Of a stretch of 64,000 nt of DNA, positions 42,745 through 50,401 are shown in pieces. Below the pieces are notes generated by a model. The model did no database searches. It saw only the letters and a program-made list of their open reading frames with translations, and was not told where the DNA came from. The translations under genes and the position numbers were made by a program. Source of the stretch: CAYTZH01 sp964442285 (lineage in GTDB: Bacteria > Myxococcota_A > UBA9160 > JAFDET01); assembly GCA_964442285.1 (NCBI GenBank), contig CAYTZH010000009.1, positions 62,001 through 126,000 on the forward strand. The letters run 5' to 3'. The stretch's first letter is position 1, and the number at the start of each line of letters is the position of its first letter.

Positions 42745-43509
42745 ATGGAGCTCGAAGGCAAGGCGGCCCTGGTCACCGGGGGCGGAACCGGGGTGGGACG
42801 GGCGACCGCGCTTGCCCTGGCCCGGAGCGGCTGCTCGGTGGCGGTGAACTACAGCCGGTCCCGGGAGGCGGCGGAGAAGACCGCCGCCGAGGTGAGCTCG
42901 GCGGGCGTCCGCGGCCTGGCCGTCCAGGCGGACGTGGCTGTCGACGCCGACTGCCGGCGCCTGGTCGAGACGGCGGTGGGCGAGCTCGGTCGCCTGGACG
43001 TCCTGGTGAACAACGCCGGCACTACGGCGTTCGTGCCCCATGCCCAGCTCGACGACCTGGACGACGAGACGTGGCAGCGCCTGCTGGGGGTGAACCTGCT
43101 CGGGCCCTTCCACTGCGCCCGCGCCGCCCGGGAGGCCCTCCAGGCCGACGGCGGCGGCGAGATCGTGAACGTCTCCAGCGTGGCGGGCCTCGTCGCCACC
43201 GGGAGCTCGATTCCGTACTGCGCGTCCAAGGCCGGCCTGAACAACCTCACCATCGCGCTGGCCCGGGTCCTGGCCCCGACGGTGCGGGTCAACGCGGTGG
43301 CCCCGGGCTTCATCGAGGGCGACTGGCTCCGCGAGGGGCTGGGGCCGGCCTACGACGCGATCAAGTCGGCCATGGAGAGCCGGTCCCCGCTCGGCCGGGT
43401 CTGCCGGCCGGAGGACGTGGCGGCCGCCATCCTCTCCCTGGTGACCGGGTCGGACCTGGTGACGGGCCAGGTGCTGCCCGTCGAGGGCGGCATGCTGATC
43501 GGGAGCTGA
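42745..43509 (+). CDS. Short-chain dehydrogenase/reductase (FabG-like)
   Basis: A 254-residue classical SDR. The NAD(P)-binding TGGGTGVGRA is at residue 12, the NNAG motif at about 89, and the catalytic Ser-Tyr-Lys as VSSVAG...IPYCASKAG near 142-160. The C-terminal VTGQVLPVEGGMLIG matches FabG-like oxidoreductases. VAVNYSRSREAAEK after beta-2 suggests NADP(H) preference. Substrate unknown; genuine FabG or a related ketoreductase. GGAGGG precedes ATG 42745. A 22-bp tandem repeat follows its stop. Confidence 0.87.
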   Translation: MELEGKAALVTGGGTGVGRATALALARSGCSVAVNYSRSREAAEKTAAEVSSAGVRGLAVQADVAVDADCRRLVETAVGELGRLDVLVNNAGTTAFVPHAQLDDLDDETWQRLLGVNLLGPFHCARAAREALQADGGGEIVNVSSVAGLVATGSSIPYCASKAGLNNLTIALARVLAPTVRVNAVAPGFIEGDWLREGLGPAYDAIKSAMESRSPLGRVCRPEDVAAAILSLVTGSDLVTGQVLPVEGGMLIGS

Positions 43510-43520
43510 GCCTCGCATGG

Positions 43521-43564
43521 TTGCGCCGGAAGCTGCGCATCCTTGCGCTGGAAGCTGCGCACCC
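43521..43564 (+). repeat. 22-bp tandem duplication after the SDR gene
   Basis: TTGCGCCGGAAGCTGCGCAT plus CC at 43521 and a copy with two changes at 43543, between the SDR stop and the next small gene. No coding sense is apparent. Confidence 0.8.
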
Positions 43565-43654
43565 GTGATGCCGGCGCCCGATGCGCGGGGCGCCGGGCTT
43601 CAACTTTCTCCGGAGGCTGCCGATAGCGGGGGAGTCCTACCAGGAGGGAGTCCC

Positions 43655-43954
43655 ATGCTTCGACGCATCCGCCGCTTCGCCGCCATCGCCATCGCCGCCG
43701 TCGTGATCGCCTTCCCGGTCGCTCCGGCCTCGGCGGCGCTCGAGGACATCGACCCCCAGGCCACGCCGCCGATCTTCGATCTCTTCGTGCTGCGGCCGAT
43801 CGGGCTGCTGGGTCTCGTCGGGGGTACGATGGCCTTCGTGCCGGCTGCGGCCCTGACCGGCATCTTCGCGCCGCGCGACATCGACAAGCCCTTCGACTTC
43901 TTCGTCAGGACGCCCTTCGTCTACACCTTCGTCGACCGCCTCGGCACGCACTAG
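43655..43954 (+). CDS. Small exported membrane protein, unknown function
   Basis: 99 residues. A basic start MLRRIRRFAAIAIAAVVIAF and a cleavage-like APASA indicate a signal peptide. One further hydrophobic segment (LLGLVGGTMAFVPAAALTGIF) and a soluble tail DKPFDFFVRTPFVYTFVDRLG follow. GGAGGGAG precedes ATG 43655. I do not recognise it as a characterised family. A periplasmic or inner-membrane location is likely. Read as an independent cistron; the SDR gene ends 145 bases upstream. Confidence 0.72.
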   Translation: MLRRIRRFAAIAIAAVVIAFPVAPASAALEDIDPQATPPIFDLFVLRPIGLLGLVGGTMAFVPAAALTGIFAPRDIDKPFDFFVRTPFVYTFVDRLGTH

Positions 43955-44020
43955 GAAGAACCGAGCGAGGGCGGGCGGCCACCACCTTCGAGCGCAGCCC
44001 TCAGCCACATCCCCCAACGG

Positions 44021-44053
44021 AAAAGCCCGGAACCGCACGAAGCGACTCCGGGC
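44021..44053 (-). terminator. Intrinsic terminator of the minus-strand ECF sigma operon
   Basis: GCCCGGA (44025-44031) pairs with TCCGGGC (44047-44053), with CGC/GCG inside the loop. Read on the minus strand the hairpin is followed by TTTT (44024-44021). It lies about 110 bases past the stop at 44165 and faces the end of the small gene at 43954. Confidence 0.55.
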
Positions 44054-44164
44054 CTCCCTGGGAAGGGGATCTGTGTCTGTCAAGGATGAAGTGGTCGCCC
44101 AGCGAGAAAGGTGTCAGGGGCAGGCGTAAAAAAATGAGCTTTCTCGAAAGGCGTCCCCAGGGGA

Positions 44165-44599
44165 CTAGTCGACGCGCTGGAGGACGATGACGAGCGTCCC
44201 ATCCTTGTACCGGGTGCCCCCCAGGATGGCGAGCTTCCGGCCGTGCATCTTCAGGTCCATCTTCATGCCCTCCTCGACGTCCACCGCCACCAGGAGGGAG
44301 CCCGGGGCCGCGTTCAGGGGGCGGAGCTTCACCCAGCGCCCGTTGGGCATCTTGACCTTGCCGATCTCGTTGATGGCCAGGGAGAGCTGCTCCCGCTGGA
44401 GCTGCCGGAGGCTGGCGTACTTGAACTGACCCCGGAGGTGGCGATCCAGCTCGGGATCGTCGATCGGCCCGGGGGCGGGAGAGACGTGGCTCACCCGGAC
44501 CTGGAGGGCCACCCGCTGGACCTCCTGGGCCTCCACCCGAGGCGCCCCGAAGAGCGCGACGAGCGCGGCCAGGGCCAGGATCCGGCTAGGCCAGACCAT
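44165..44599 (-). CDS. Secreted protein of an ECF sigma operon, unknown function
   Basis: 144 residues with a signal peptide (MVWPSRILALAALVALFGAPRVEA). A soluble beta-rich domain follows: VALQVRVSHVSPAPGPIDDPEL, FKYASLRQLQREQLSLAI, LRPLNAAPGSLLVAVDVEEG and GTRYKDGTLVIVLQRVD. I do not recognise a family. ATG 44599 overlaps the end of the anti-sigma gene by 14 bases, so the three genes sigma, anti-sigma and this protein form one unit. A periplasmic partner or target of the sigma system is likely but not shown. Confidence 0.72.
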   Translation of the reverse strand: MVWPSRILALAALVALFGAPRVEAQEVQRVALQVRVSHVSPAPGPIDDPELDRHLRGQFKYASLRQLQREQLSLAINEIGKVKMPNGRWVKLRPLNAAPGSLLVAVDVEEGMKMDLKMHGRKLAILGGTRYKDGTLVIVLQRVD

Positions 44600-45104
44600 C
44601 GCGGCTCCCTCCCGAGACGTCCGCCGGAGCGGCGTCCAGCATCCAGATGATGGTGGCGTCCTGCCCGGACTCGAACACCAGCACCGGGGCCGGGGCCTCG
44701 AGCCAGTGGACGTCCGGCGGCGCCACCTCCTCGCCGGAGACGGCGAACAGCAGCGCGGCGACCACTGCAGCGGCCGCCGCCGAGGCCGCGAGGGGGCGGC
44801 CGAGCCCGGCCAGCCAGCTCCAGGCCGAGAGCCCGGATGCGGAGTCCGGCTCCCGGGTCGCCTCGGCCCGCTCCGCGTCCGCGGCCGGCAGGCGGAGTGC
44901 GATCGAATCCCAGAGGTCCGGGCCGGACGCGCCCTCCGAGGCGACCTTCCGCACGACCTCGCCCACCCGGCGCAGGGACTCGACCTCGGCCCGGGCCTCG
45001 GGCGAGCCCGCCAGGCGGCGCTCCATCCGCCGCGCCGCAGCGGCCCCGAGCTCGCCGTCGAGCCAGGCCCCCAGGCGCTCGCCGCGGCGGTCGCGACCGC
45101 TCAC
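44586..45104 (-). CDS. Anti-sigma factor, single-pass membrane protein
   Basis: 172 residues. The N-terminal cytosolic helix bundle (GERLGAWLDGELGAAAARRM, then AEVESLRRVGEVVRK) is typical of anti-sigma domains. One transmembrane segment ASAAAAAVVAALLFAVSG (about residues 108-128) and a short periplasmic tail follow. There is no HxxxCxxC zinc motif, so it belongs to a non-ZAS type. GTG 45104 overlaps the sigma gene stop, coupling the pair. It should hold the adjacent ECF sigma factor inactive until an envelope signal. Confidence 0.8.
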   Translation of the reverse strand: MSGRDRRGERLGAWLDGELGAAAARRMERRLAGSPEARAEVESLRRVGEVVRKVASEGASGPDLWDSIALRLPAADAERAEATREPDSASGLSAWSWLAGLGRPLAASAAAAAVVAALLFAVSGEEVAPPDVHWLEAPAPVLVFESGQDATIIWMLDAAPADVSGGSRDGLA

Positions 45105-45712
45105 ACCAGGCCCTCCTCGAGGAGGATCTTCTGGACCTTCTTGCGGGCGTAGTGGAGTCGGCTCATCACCGTTCCCTTCGAGATCCCGAGGCACTCGGCG
45201 ATCTCCGCGTAGCTGAGTCCCTCCACCTCGCGCAGGAGCAGCGTCTCTCGCTGCACGTCCGGAAGCGTCTCGATGGCCGCCGCCACCCGCTTGCGGATCT
45301 CCGCCCGCTCGAGGGCGCCTGCGGGCCCGCCGTCGACGGACTCCAGGGACGCGGGGGTGCCGCCGGTCGCGGCTCCCGCCGCTCCGGCCGCCCCGGCCGG
45401 GTGCAGGCGCTCCTCGCTCCACTCCACCTCCCGGTCGGAGCGGTCGCGGCGCTTCATGTCGAGGCACAGGTTTAACACAAGTCGGTAGAGCCACGTGTAG
45501 AAGCCCGAGCGACCCTCGAAGCGGCCGAGCGAGCGGTAGACCTTGAGGAACGCATCCTGCACCGCATCCCGGGCCCTCTCCTCGTCCTTCAGGACCCGCA
45601 GGGCCAGCCGGTAGGCGCGGGTCTGGTAGCGCTCCACCAGCACCCGGAAGGCATCGTGGTCTCCCTGCTGCGCCTTCGCGATCGCCTCGGCATCGCTCGG
45701 CTCCGCACTCAC
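45101..45712 (-). CDS. ECF sigma factor (RpoE-like)
   Basis: 203 residues. Region 2 is DHDAFRVLVERYQTRAYRLA...DAVQDAFLKVYRSLGRFEG and YTWLYRLVLNLCLD. An acidic/Ala linker (AAGAAGAATGG) follows, then region 4 with LPDVQRETLLLREVEGLSYAEIAECLGISKGTVMSRLHYARKK. The start is GTG 45712. Longer frames into the polA end are shadows. The downstream anti-sigma gene overlaps by 4 bases. polA ends 61 bases upstream, so cotranscription with polA is possible, although ECF operons usually have their own promoter in such a gap. Confidence 0.9.
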   Translation of the reverse strand: MSAEPSDAEAIAKAQQGDHDAFRVLVERYQTRAYRLALRVLKDEERARDAVQDAFLKVYRSLGRFEGRSGFYTWLYRLVLNLCLDMKRRDRSDREVEWSEERLHPAGAAGAAGAATGGTPASLESVDGGPAGALERAEIRKRVAAAIETLPDVQRETLLLREVEGLSYAEIAECLGISKGTVMSRLHYARKKVQKILLEEGLV

Positions 45713-45773
45713 CCGGCCACCCCGTCGCGTCGGTTGGACGCGCCGATCTCCGCCCGTATTCGCCGCAGCCGGC

Positions 45774-48431
45774 TCAATGGGCCTCCCGCCAGGAGCGGCC
45801 CCGGCCGACGTCCACCACCAGGGGGACCCGCAGGGCATAGACCCCCTGCATCTGCTCGCGAAGGCAGGCCGAGACGGCCTCCACCTCGCTCTCGGGGCTC
45901 TCCACCAGGAGCTCGTCGTGGACCTGGAGGATCATCCGGGCCGCGAGGCCGGCATCGGCCAGGGCGGGCTCCACGGCCACCATCGCCTTCTTGATCAGGT
46001 CGGCCGCCGTGCCCTGGACGACCGTGTTGACGGCCATCCGCTCGGCGGCGTTCCGGAGCACCCGGTTGCGGGAGCGGAGGTCCGGGAGATAGCGCCGGCG
46101 ACCCAGCAGGGTGCGGACGAAGCCCTCCTCCCGGGCCCGCTCCACGGTCTCGTCCAGGAAGCGCCGGACGCCGCGGTAGCGGGCGAAGTAGGTGTCGATC
46201 GTGGCCTGGGCGTCGGCAGTCGCGATGCCGAGCTGGTTGGCGATGCCGAAGGCCGTGGAGCCGTAGATGATCCCGAAGTTGATGGCCTTGGCGGCGGCCC
46301 GCTGCTCCGGGGTCACCGCCTCGGGGTCGGTGCCCGAGACCTCCGCCGCCGTGCGCCGGTGGATGTCCTCCCCGGAGGCAAAGGCCTCGATCAGGCTCTC
46401 GTCCCCCGAGAAGTGGGCGAGGATCCGCAGCTCCACCTGGGAGTAGTCGGCCGAGACCAGGGCCCGGCCCGGCTCCGCCACGAAGGCCTCCCGGATGCGC
46501 ACGCCCTCCTCGGTGCGGATGGGGATGTTCTGGAGGTTGGGATTCGAGCAGGAGAGCCGCCCCGTGGCGGCCCCGGTCTGATGGAAGGTCGGATGGATGC
46601 GGCCGCTCTTGGGGCTCACCAGGGGCGGGAGGGCGTCCACGTAGGTGTTCTTCAGCTTGGCGAGGTGGCGGTGGGCGAGGATCCGCCCCGGCAGCTCGTG
46701 GTGGGCGGCGAGCTGCTCCAGGACCTTCTCGTCGGTCGAGTAGCCCGTCTTGGTCTTGCGGATGACCGGCAGCTTCAGCTTCTCGAAGAGGATGTGCTGG
46801 AGCTGCTTGGGGGAGCTCACCAGGAAGGGCTCGCCGGCGAGGGCGTGGATCTCGCCCTCGATGCGGGAGAGCTCGCTCTCGTACTCCTCGGAGAGCCGGG
46901 CCAGGAAGGCCTCGTCGACGCGCACCCCCGCGGCCTCCATCCGCGCCAGCACGCCGGCCAGGGGCAGCTCGACCTCGTCGAAGAGGGGCAGGAGCCCATC
47001 GCCTTCGAGGCGTCCCCGGAGCAGCGGCGCAAGGGCGTGGAGGGCGCAGACCTCCTCGCCGGCCCAGGCGGCCAGGACCTCGAGGGAGAGCTCCGCGGCG
47101 GGGGTCGCCCGGGCCCCCCGGCCGGCGACGTCCTCCCAGGCGCGCACCTCGCGACCGAGATGCGCGGCCGCGAGGGCCGGGGTGGTGCGCTGGGCGGCCG
47201 GATCCGCCAGGAAGGCCGCGATCTCCACGTCGAAGGCGGGCTCTCCGGGCTCGAGGCCCCAGGCCGCCAGCACCCGCTGCACGTGGTGGGTGTCCCGCGC
47301 CTGCCAGGCCACGGCCGCCGGGCCCTGGAGGAGGGGGCGGAGGGCGGCCAGGCGCTCCTCGGCGGCGAGGTCGCCGTGGGCCAGGGGGACGACCACCGCC
47401 TCCTCGTCGCCGAGGGCGAAGGCGATCGCCGCCGGCGGCGCAGCGACGTCGCCCGGGGCGTCGGCCAGGGCCAGCGTGAGGGGCGCCTTCCGGGCCAGGC
47501 GGCTCGGCAGCGCCTCGAGCTCCTCGAGCGAGGTCGCCAGGGTCACCCGCACGTCGGTCGGCGCGGGCCGGGCCGGCGCGGCCCCGCCGTCCTCCTCGAG
47601 GCTCGCCAGCAGACGCGTGAAGTCGAGACGCGTGAAGAGCTCCCGCAGGGCCTCGCGGTCGGGCTCCCGGACGGCCAGGGCGTCGAGCGCCAGGGGCAGG
47701 TCCACGTCGCTGCGCAGGGTGGCGAGCTGCCGGGAGAGCCGCGCCTCGTCGGCCTGGGACTGGAGCGCCTCCCGGGCCCGCTTGGCCTTCACGTCGGCGG
47801 CGTGGGCGAGCAGGTTCTCGAGGTCGCCCCACTCGGTGATCAGCTTGGCGGCGCCCTTCTCGCCGATGCCCTTCACGCCGGGGATGTTGTCGCTCGGGTC
47901 CCCGACCAGCGCGCGGACGTCGAGCACCCGATCCGGGGGAACCCCGAAGCGCTCCTCCACCTCGGCGGGCCCGTAGCGGCGATCCTTCATGGTGTCGAGG
48001 AGCTGCACCCGGTCGGACACCAGCTGCATGAGGTCCTTGTCCGTCGAGACCACCGCGATCTCCAGCGCGTCGGGCGCCCTCCGGACCAGGGTGGCGATCA
48101 CGTCGTCGGCCTCGACCCCGGGCACCTGGAGCACCGGGATCCGGTAGGCATCGACCACCTCGCGCACCAGCGGCAGCTGGGCGGAGAGGTCCTCCGGCTG
48201 GGCGTCGCGATGGGCCTTGTAGTCGGCGTAGACCTCCTGGCGGAAGGTCTTGCCCGGCGCGTCGAGGACGACGACCAGGTAGTCCGGAGACTCCTCCCGC
48301 CGCACCTTGTTCAACATGTTCACGAAGCCGAGGACGGCGTTCGTCGGCAGGCCCGCCGCGCTGCGCAGGGGTGGCAGGGCGAAGAACGCCCGGTAGAGCG
48401 TGTTCGCGGCGTCGATCACCACGAGGCGCAT
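45774..48431 (-). CDS. polA: DNA polymerase I
   Basis: 885 residues. The N-terminal 5'-3' nuclease domain (1-290) starts MRLVVIDAANTLYRAFFALP and has GVEADDVIATL and LVGDPSDNIPGVKGIGEK. The polymerase domain (about 480-885) has motif A SADYSQVELRILAHFSGD, motif B RAAAKAINFGIIYGSTAFG and motif C LQVHDELLVE. The middle proofreading domain is degenerate: the DxE of ExoI is replaced by LALADAPG, the ExoII NxxxD is QARD, and no ExoIII YxxxD is seen. It should do nick translation and gap filling without proofreading. Confidence 0.95.
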   Translation of the reverse strand: MRLVVIDAANTLYRAFFALPPLRSAAGLPTNAVLGFVNMLNKVRREESPDYLVVVLDAPGKTFRQEVYADYKAHRDAQPEDLSAQLPLVREVVDAYRIPVLQVPGVEADDVIATLVRRAPDALEIAVVSTDKDLMQLVSDRVQLLDTMKDRRYGPAEVEERFGVPPDRVLDVRALVGDPSDNIPGVKGIGEKGAAKLITEWGDLENLLAHAADVKAKRAREALQSQADEARLSRQLATLRSDVDLPLALDALAVREPDREALRELFTRLDFTRLLASLEEDGGAAPARPAPTDVRVTLATSLEELEALPSRLARKAPLTLALADAPGDVAAPPAAIAFALGDEEAVVVPLAHGDLAAEERLAALRPLLQGPAAVAWQARDTHHVQRVLAAWGLEPGEPAFDVEIAAFLADPAAQRTTPALAAAHLGREVRAWEDVAGRGARATPAAELSLEVLAAWAGEEVCALHALAPLLRGRLEGDGLLPLFDEVELPLAGVLARMEAAGVRVDEAFLARLSEEYESELSRIEGEIHALAGEPFLVSSPKQLQHILFEKLKLPVIRKTKTGYSTDEKVLEQLAAHHELPGRILAHRHLAKLKNTYVDALPPLVSPKSGRIHPTFHQTGAATGRLSCSNPNLQNIPIRTEEGVRIREAFVAEPGRALVSADYSQVELRILAHFSGDESLIEAFASGEDIHRRTAAEVSGTDPEAVTPEQRAAAKAINFGIIYGSTAFGIANQLGIATADAQATIDTYFARYRGVRRFLDETVERAREEGFVRTLLGRRRYLPDLRSRNRVLRNAAERMAVNTVVQGTAADLIKKAMVAVEPALADAGLAARMILQVHDELLVESPESEVEAVSACLREQMQGVYALRVPLVVDVGRGRSWREAH

Positions 48432-48495
48432 GCGCTGGCGAGCCTAGCACGGGCCGAACGCAGCAGAGGGCGGGGCCCTGGGGTAGGGTGGTTGG

Positions 48496-48795
48496 GTGTC
48501 CGGCTCCGGGACGACGCCCGCCTTCCGGCCCCGATTCACCCTCGGGATCGCCTGGTTCTTCGCCTTCCTGCTGCTCTATCTGTTCCTGATGGCGCTGCCC
48601 GCCCTGATGGCCGGCGCGCGGGAGCTGCCGCCGGGCGAGACGCTCACCGAGGAGCAGCGGGAGGAGGCAGGCGAGCGCACCCGCGAGGCCCTGCGCGGAC
48701 GCGTGCCCTACGCGGTCCTGGCGTCGTTGGTGACGGTGGGTCTGGGTGCCTGGACGGGCCGGCTTCCCGGCTACGGCGATCGCGGGCGTCGCTAG
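48496..48795 (+). CDS. Small two-helix membrane protein, unknown
   Basis: 99 residues starting at GTG 48496. Two hydrophobic segments (LGIAWFFAFLLLYLFLMALPALM at about 17-39 and VPYAVLASLVTVGLGAW at about 70-86) flank a charged stretch GETLTEEQREEAGERTREAL. It diverges from polA with a 64-base gap and its 3' end overlaps the acpP stop by 4 bases. No family is recognised. Composition and the amphipathic layout look like a real inner-membrane protein rather than a shadow frame. Confidence 0.6.
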   Translation: MSGSGTTPAFRPRFTLGIAWFFAFLLLYLFLMALPALMAGARELPPGETLTEEQREEAGERTREALRGRVPYAVLASLVTVGLGAWTGRLPGYGDRGRR

Positions 48796-49031
48796 GCGGC
48801 CACTCTTCCGGCGACGTAGGACTGCACGTCGCCGATGGTGCGGATGTTCTCCACGTCCTCGTCGGGGACCTCGATGTCGAAGGCCTCCTCGAGCGCCATC
48901 ACCAGCTCCACCACGTCGAGGGAGTCGGCGCCGAGATCGTCGAGGATGCTCGCCTCGGGCGTGATCTGGGTGACGTCCACACCGAGCTGGCTGGCGACGA
49001 TCTCCGCGATCTGGCTCTGCAGCTGACTCAT
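48792..49031 (-). CDS. acpP: Acyl carrier protein
   Basis: 79 residues, normal ACP length and acidity. The phosphopantetheine site is LGADSLDVVELVMALEE with Ser37, followed by FDIEVPDEDVENIRTIGD. It is the carrier for fatty-acid synthesis and acyl-transfer enzymes such as PlsB and PlsC. ATG 49031 is preceded by AGGGGGGA; a longer frame to 49100 is not needed. It stands alone rather than in a fab cluster. A palindrome and T-run (49102-49121) lie between it and the tetR gene. Confidence 0.93.
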   Translation of the reverse strand: MSQLQSQIAEIVASQLGVDVTQITPEASILDDLGADSLDVVELVMALEEAFDIEVPDEDVENIRTIGDVQSYVAGRVAA

Positions 49032-49101
49032 CGTTCCCCCCTGGCACCGTACCGATCCACTGCAACTGCGCTCACGTGGACCCGTGGATGAAGAATCCAT
49101 G

Positions 49102-49121
49102 AAAAAAATGACTAACAGTCA
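49102..49121 (-). promoter_or_regulatory. Palindrome TGACTGTTAGTCA followed by T7: TetR operator or terminator
   Basis: Perfect 5-3-5 inverted repeat at 49109-49121 (TGACT, AAC, AGTCA on the plus strand), followed on the minus strand by seven T (49108-49102). It lies 40 bases after the tetR stop and 70 before acpP. It could end the tetR operon, or be the binding site of the adjacent TetR protein controlling acpP. Confidence 0.45.
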
Positions 49122-49160
49122 GAATTGACGCCGGAAGCTTTCCGGATCCCGCCGCCGGTG

Positions 49161-49832
49161 TCAATGGCCGCTCCCGGGACGGACGGCGAGACCCCGCAGC
49201 AGCGTCTCGACCGCATCGTCGAAGATCCGCTCGAGTCGGACCCGCCGCAGGCGCCGCCGGGCGGGCACATGCTCGGTGGCGATCAGGCCGTTGGCCACGG
49301 TCCAGAGGATGTTCGCGGTCTCCCAGGCATCGCACTCCCGGAAGTGGCCCGCCTCCACGCCCGCCTCGATGGCGTCGGCGAGGATGTTCAGGCACTCCTC
49401 CCAGAGGCGGGTCACCTGCTCCTCGGCGCTCGGCGGCAGATCGCCGATCAGGGCCTGGTTCTCCACGGCCCAGAAGATCTGGAAGTACTCGGGGTTCGAC
49501 GTCCAGTGCTGGAAGTAGAAGCGCTTGATCCGGCGGATCTGCTCGGACGGGTCGGCGGCGTCGGACCGCGCGCGACGCATCTTCTCCGCGAACAGCTCGC
49601 CGTTGTGGGCCAGCACGGCGACGTAGAGATCGGCCTTGCTCTCGAAGTAGCGGTAGAGCGTGCCCTTGGCGACGCCCGCCTGCTGCGCGACCTCGTCCAG
49701 GTTGGCGTCGACGAACCCGTCCCGGAAGAAGACCTCGCGGGCCGTCTCGAGGATGCGTCGCCGGTGGAGCGCCTTCTTCTGCTCCCGCCGGGAGCGGCCG
49801 AGGCCCTCGGCGTCGTCGCGCTCCGTGCTCAC
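49161..49832 (-). CDS. TetR/AcrR-family transcriptional regulator
   Basis: 223 residues. The N-terminal TetR HTH is RRRILETAREVFFRDGF...DEVAQQAGVAKGTLYRYFESKADLY (about 20-70). An all-helical ligand domain follows (FYFQHWTSNPEYFQIFWAVENQAL and ILADAIEAGVEAGHFRECDAWETANILW). The start is GTG 49832, overlapping the carbonic-anhydrase-like gene stop (GTGA). The ligand is unknown; proteins of this shape often sense acyl-CoA or small hydrophobic molecules. Its neighbour acpP and the palindrome at 49109 make control of a lipid gene plausible. Confidence 0.87.
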   Translation of the reverse strand: MSTERDDAEGLGRSRREQKKALHRRRILETAREVFFRDGFVDANLDEVAQQAGVAKGTLYRYFESKADLYVAVLAHNGELFAEKMRRARSDAADPSEQIRRIKRFYFQHWTSNPEYFQIFWAVENQALIGDLPPSAEEQVTRLWEECLNILADAIEAGVEAGHFRECDAWETANILWTVANGLIATEHVPARRRLRRVRLERIFDDAVETLLRGLAVRPGSGH

Positions 49833-50401
49833 CGCCGTGCGCCCTGCCCGATGCCGGCCCCGGCGTAGCGGCGGGCTTCGTCCACGTAGCTCCTCGTGCG
49901 CTGGCGCTGCAGAGCCAGCTCTTCTGCACCGAGGGTCCGTGCCGGCCGGGCCGGCGTCCCCCGGACGAGCGTGCGCGGGGGCACCCGGGTGCCGGGCGCG
50001 ACCACCGCCCCCGCCGCCACCCAGGCCTCCTCCCCCACCTCGACGCCATCGAGCAGGATGGCGCCGATTCCCACCAGGGCACCGTCCTCGACCCGACAGC
50101 CGTGGACGGTCGCCCGGTGCCCCACGGTCACCTCGGCGCCGATCTCGCAGGGGAAGCGATCCCGGGTCACGTGGACCACGCACTGATCCTGCAGATTGGT
50201 GCCGGCGCCGATGCGGATGCGGTGCACGTCACCGCGCACCACGGAGCCGAACCAGACGCTCGCGTCGGGGCCCACCTCGACGTCGCCGATCACGACGGCG
50301 CCCGGCGCCACCCAGGCCGCCGGGTGGATGCGGGGCAGGCACTCGCGATAGGGCAGGACGAGCGCGCGGCCCCGGTCGTTCCCGCTATCCGACGGCGTCA
50401 C
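49829..50401 (-). CDS. Gamma-carbonic anhydrase family hexapeptide protein
   Basis: 190 residues forming a left-handed beta-helix (repeats VAPGAVVIGDVEVGPDASVWFG). The three zinc histidines are His77 (CVVHVTRD), His95 and His100 (VTVGHRATVHG), and NLQDQ supplies the usual Gln. This matches YrdA/PaaY/Cam-like gamma-class proteins; carbonic anhydrase activity is possible but many members lack it. The start GTG 50401 overlaps the cysK 3' end by 17 bases, and its stop overlaps tetR. Confidence 0.87.
   Translation of the reverse strand: MTPSDSGNDRGRALVLPYRECLPRIHPAAWVAPGAVVIGDVEVGPDASVWFGSVVRGDVHRIRIGAGTNLQDQCVVHVTRDRFPCEIGAEVTVGHRATVHGCRVEDGALVGIGAILLDGVEVGEEAWVAAGAVVAPGTRVPPRTLVRGTPARPARTLGAEELALQRQRTRSYVDEARRYAGAGIGQGARR

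Noticed and set aside
43955..44164. tRNA or small RNA gene in the gap
   Set aside because: Only a terminator-like hairpin is visible; no cloverleaf or conserved tRNA boxes were found.
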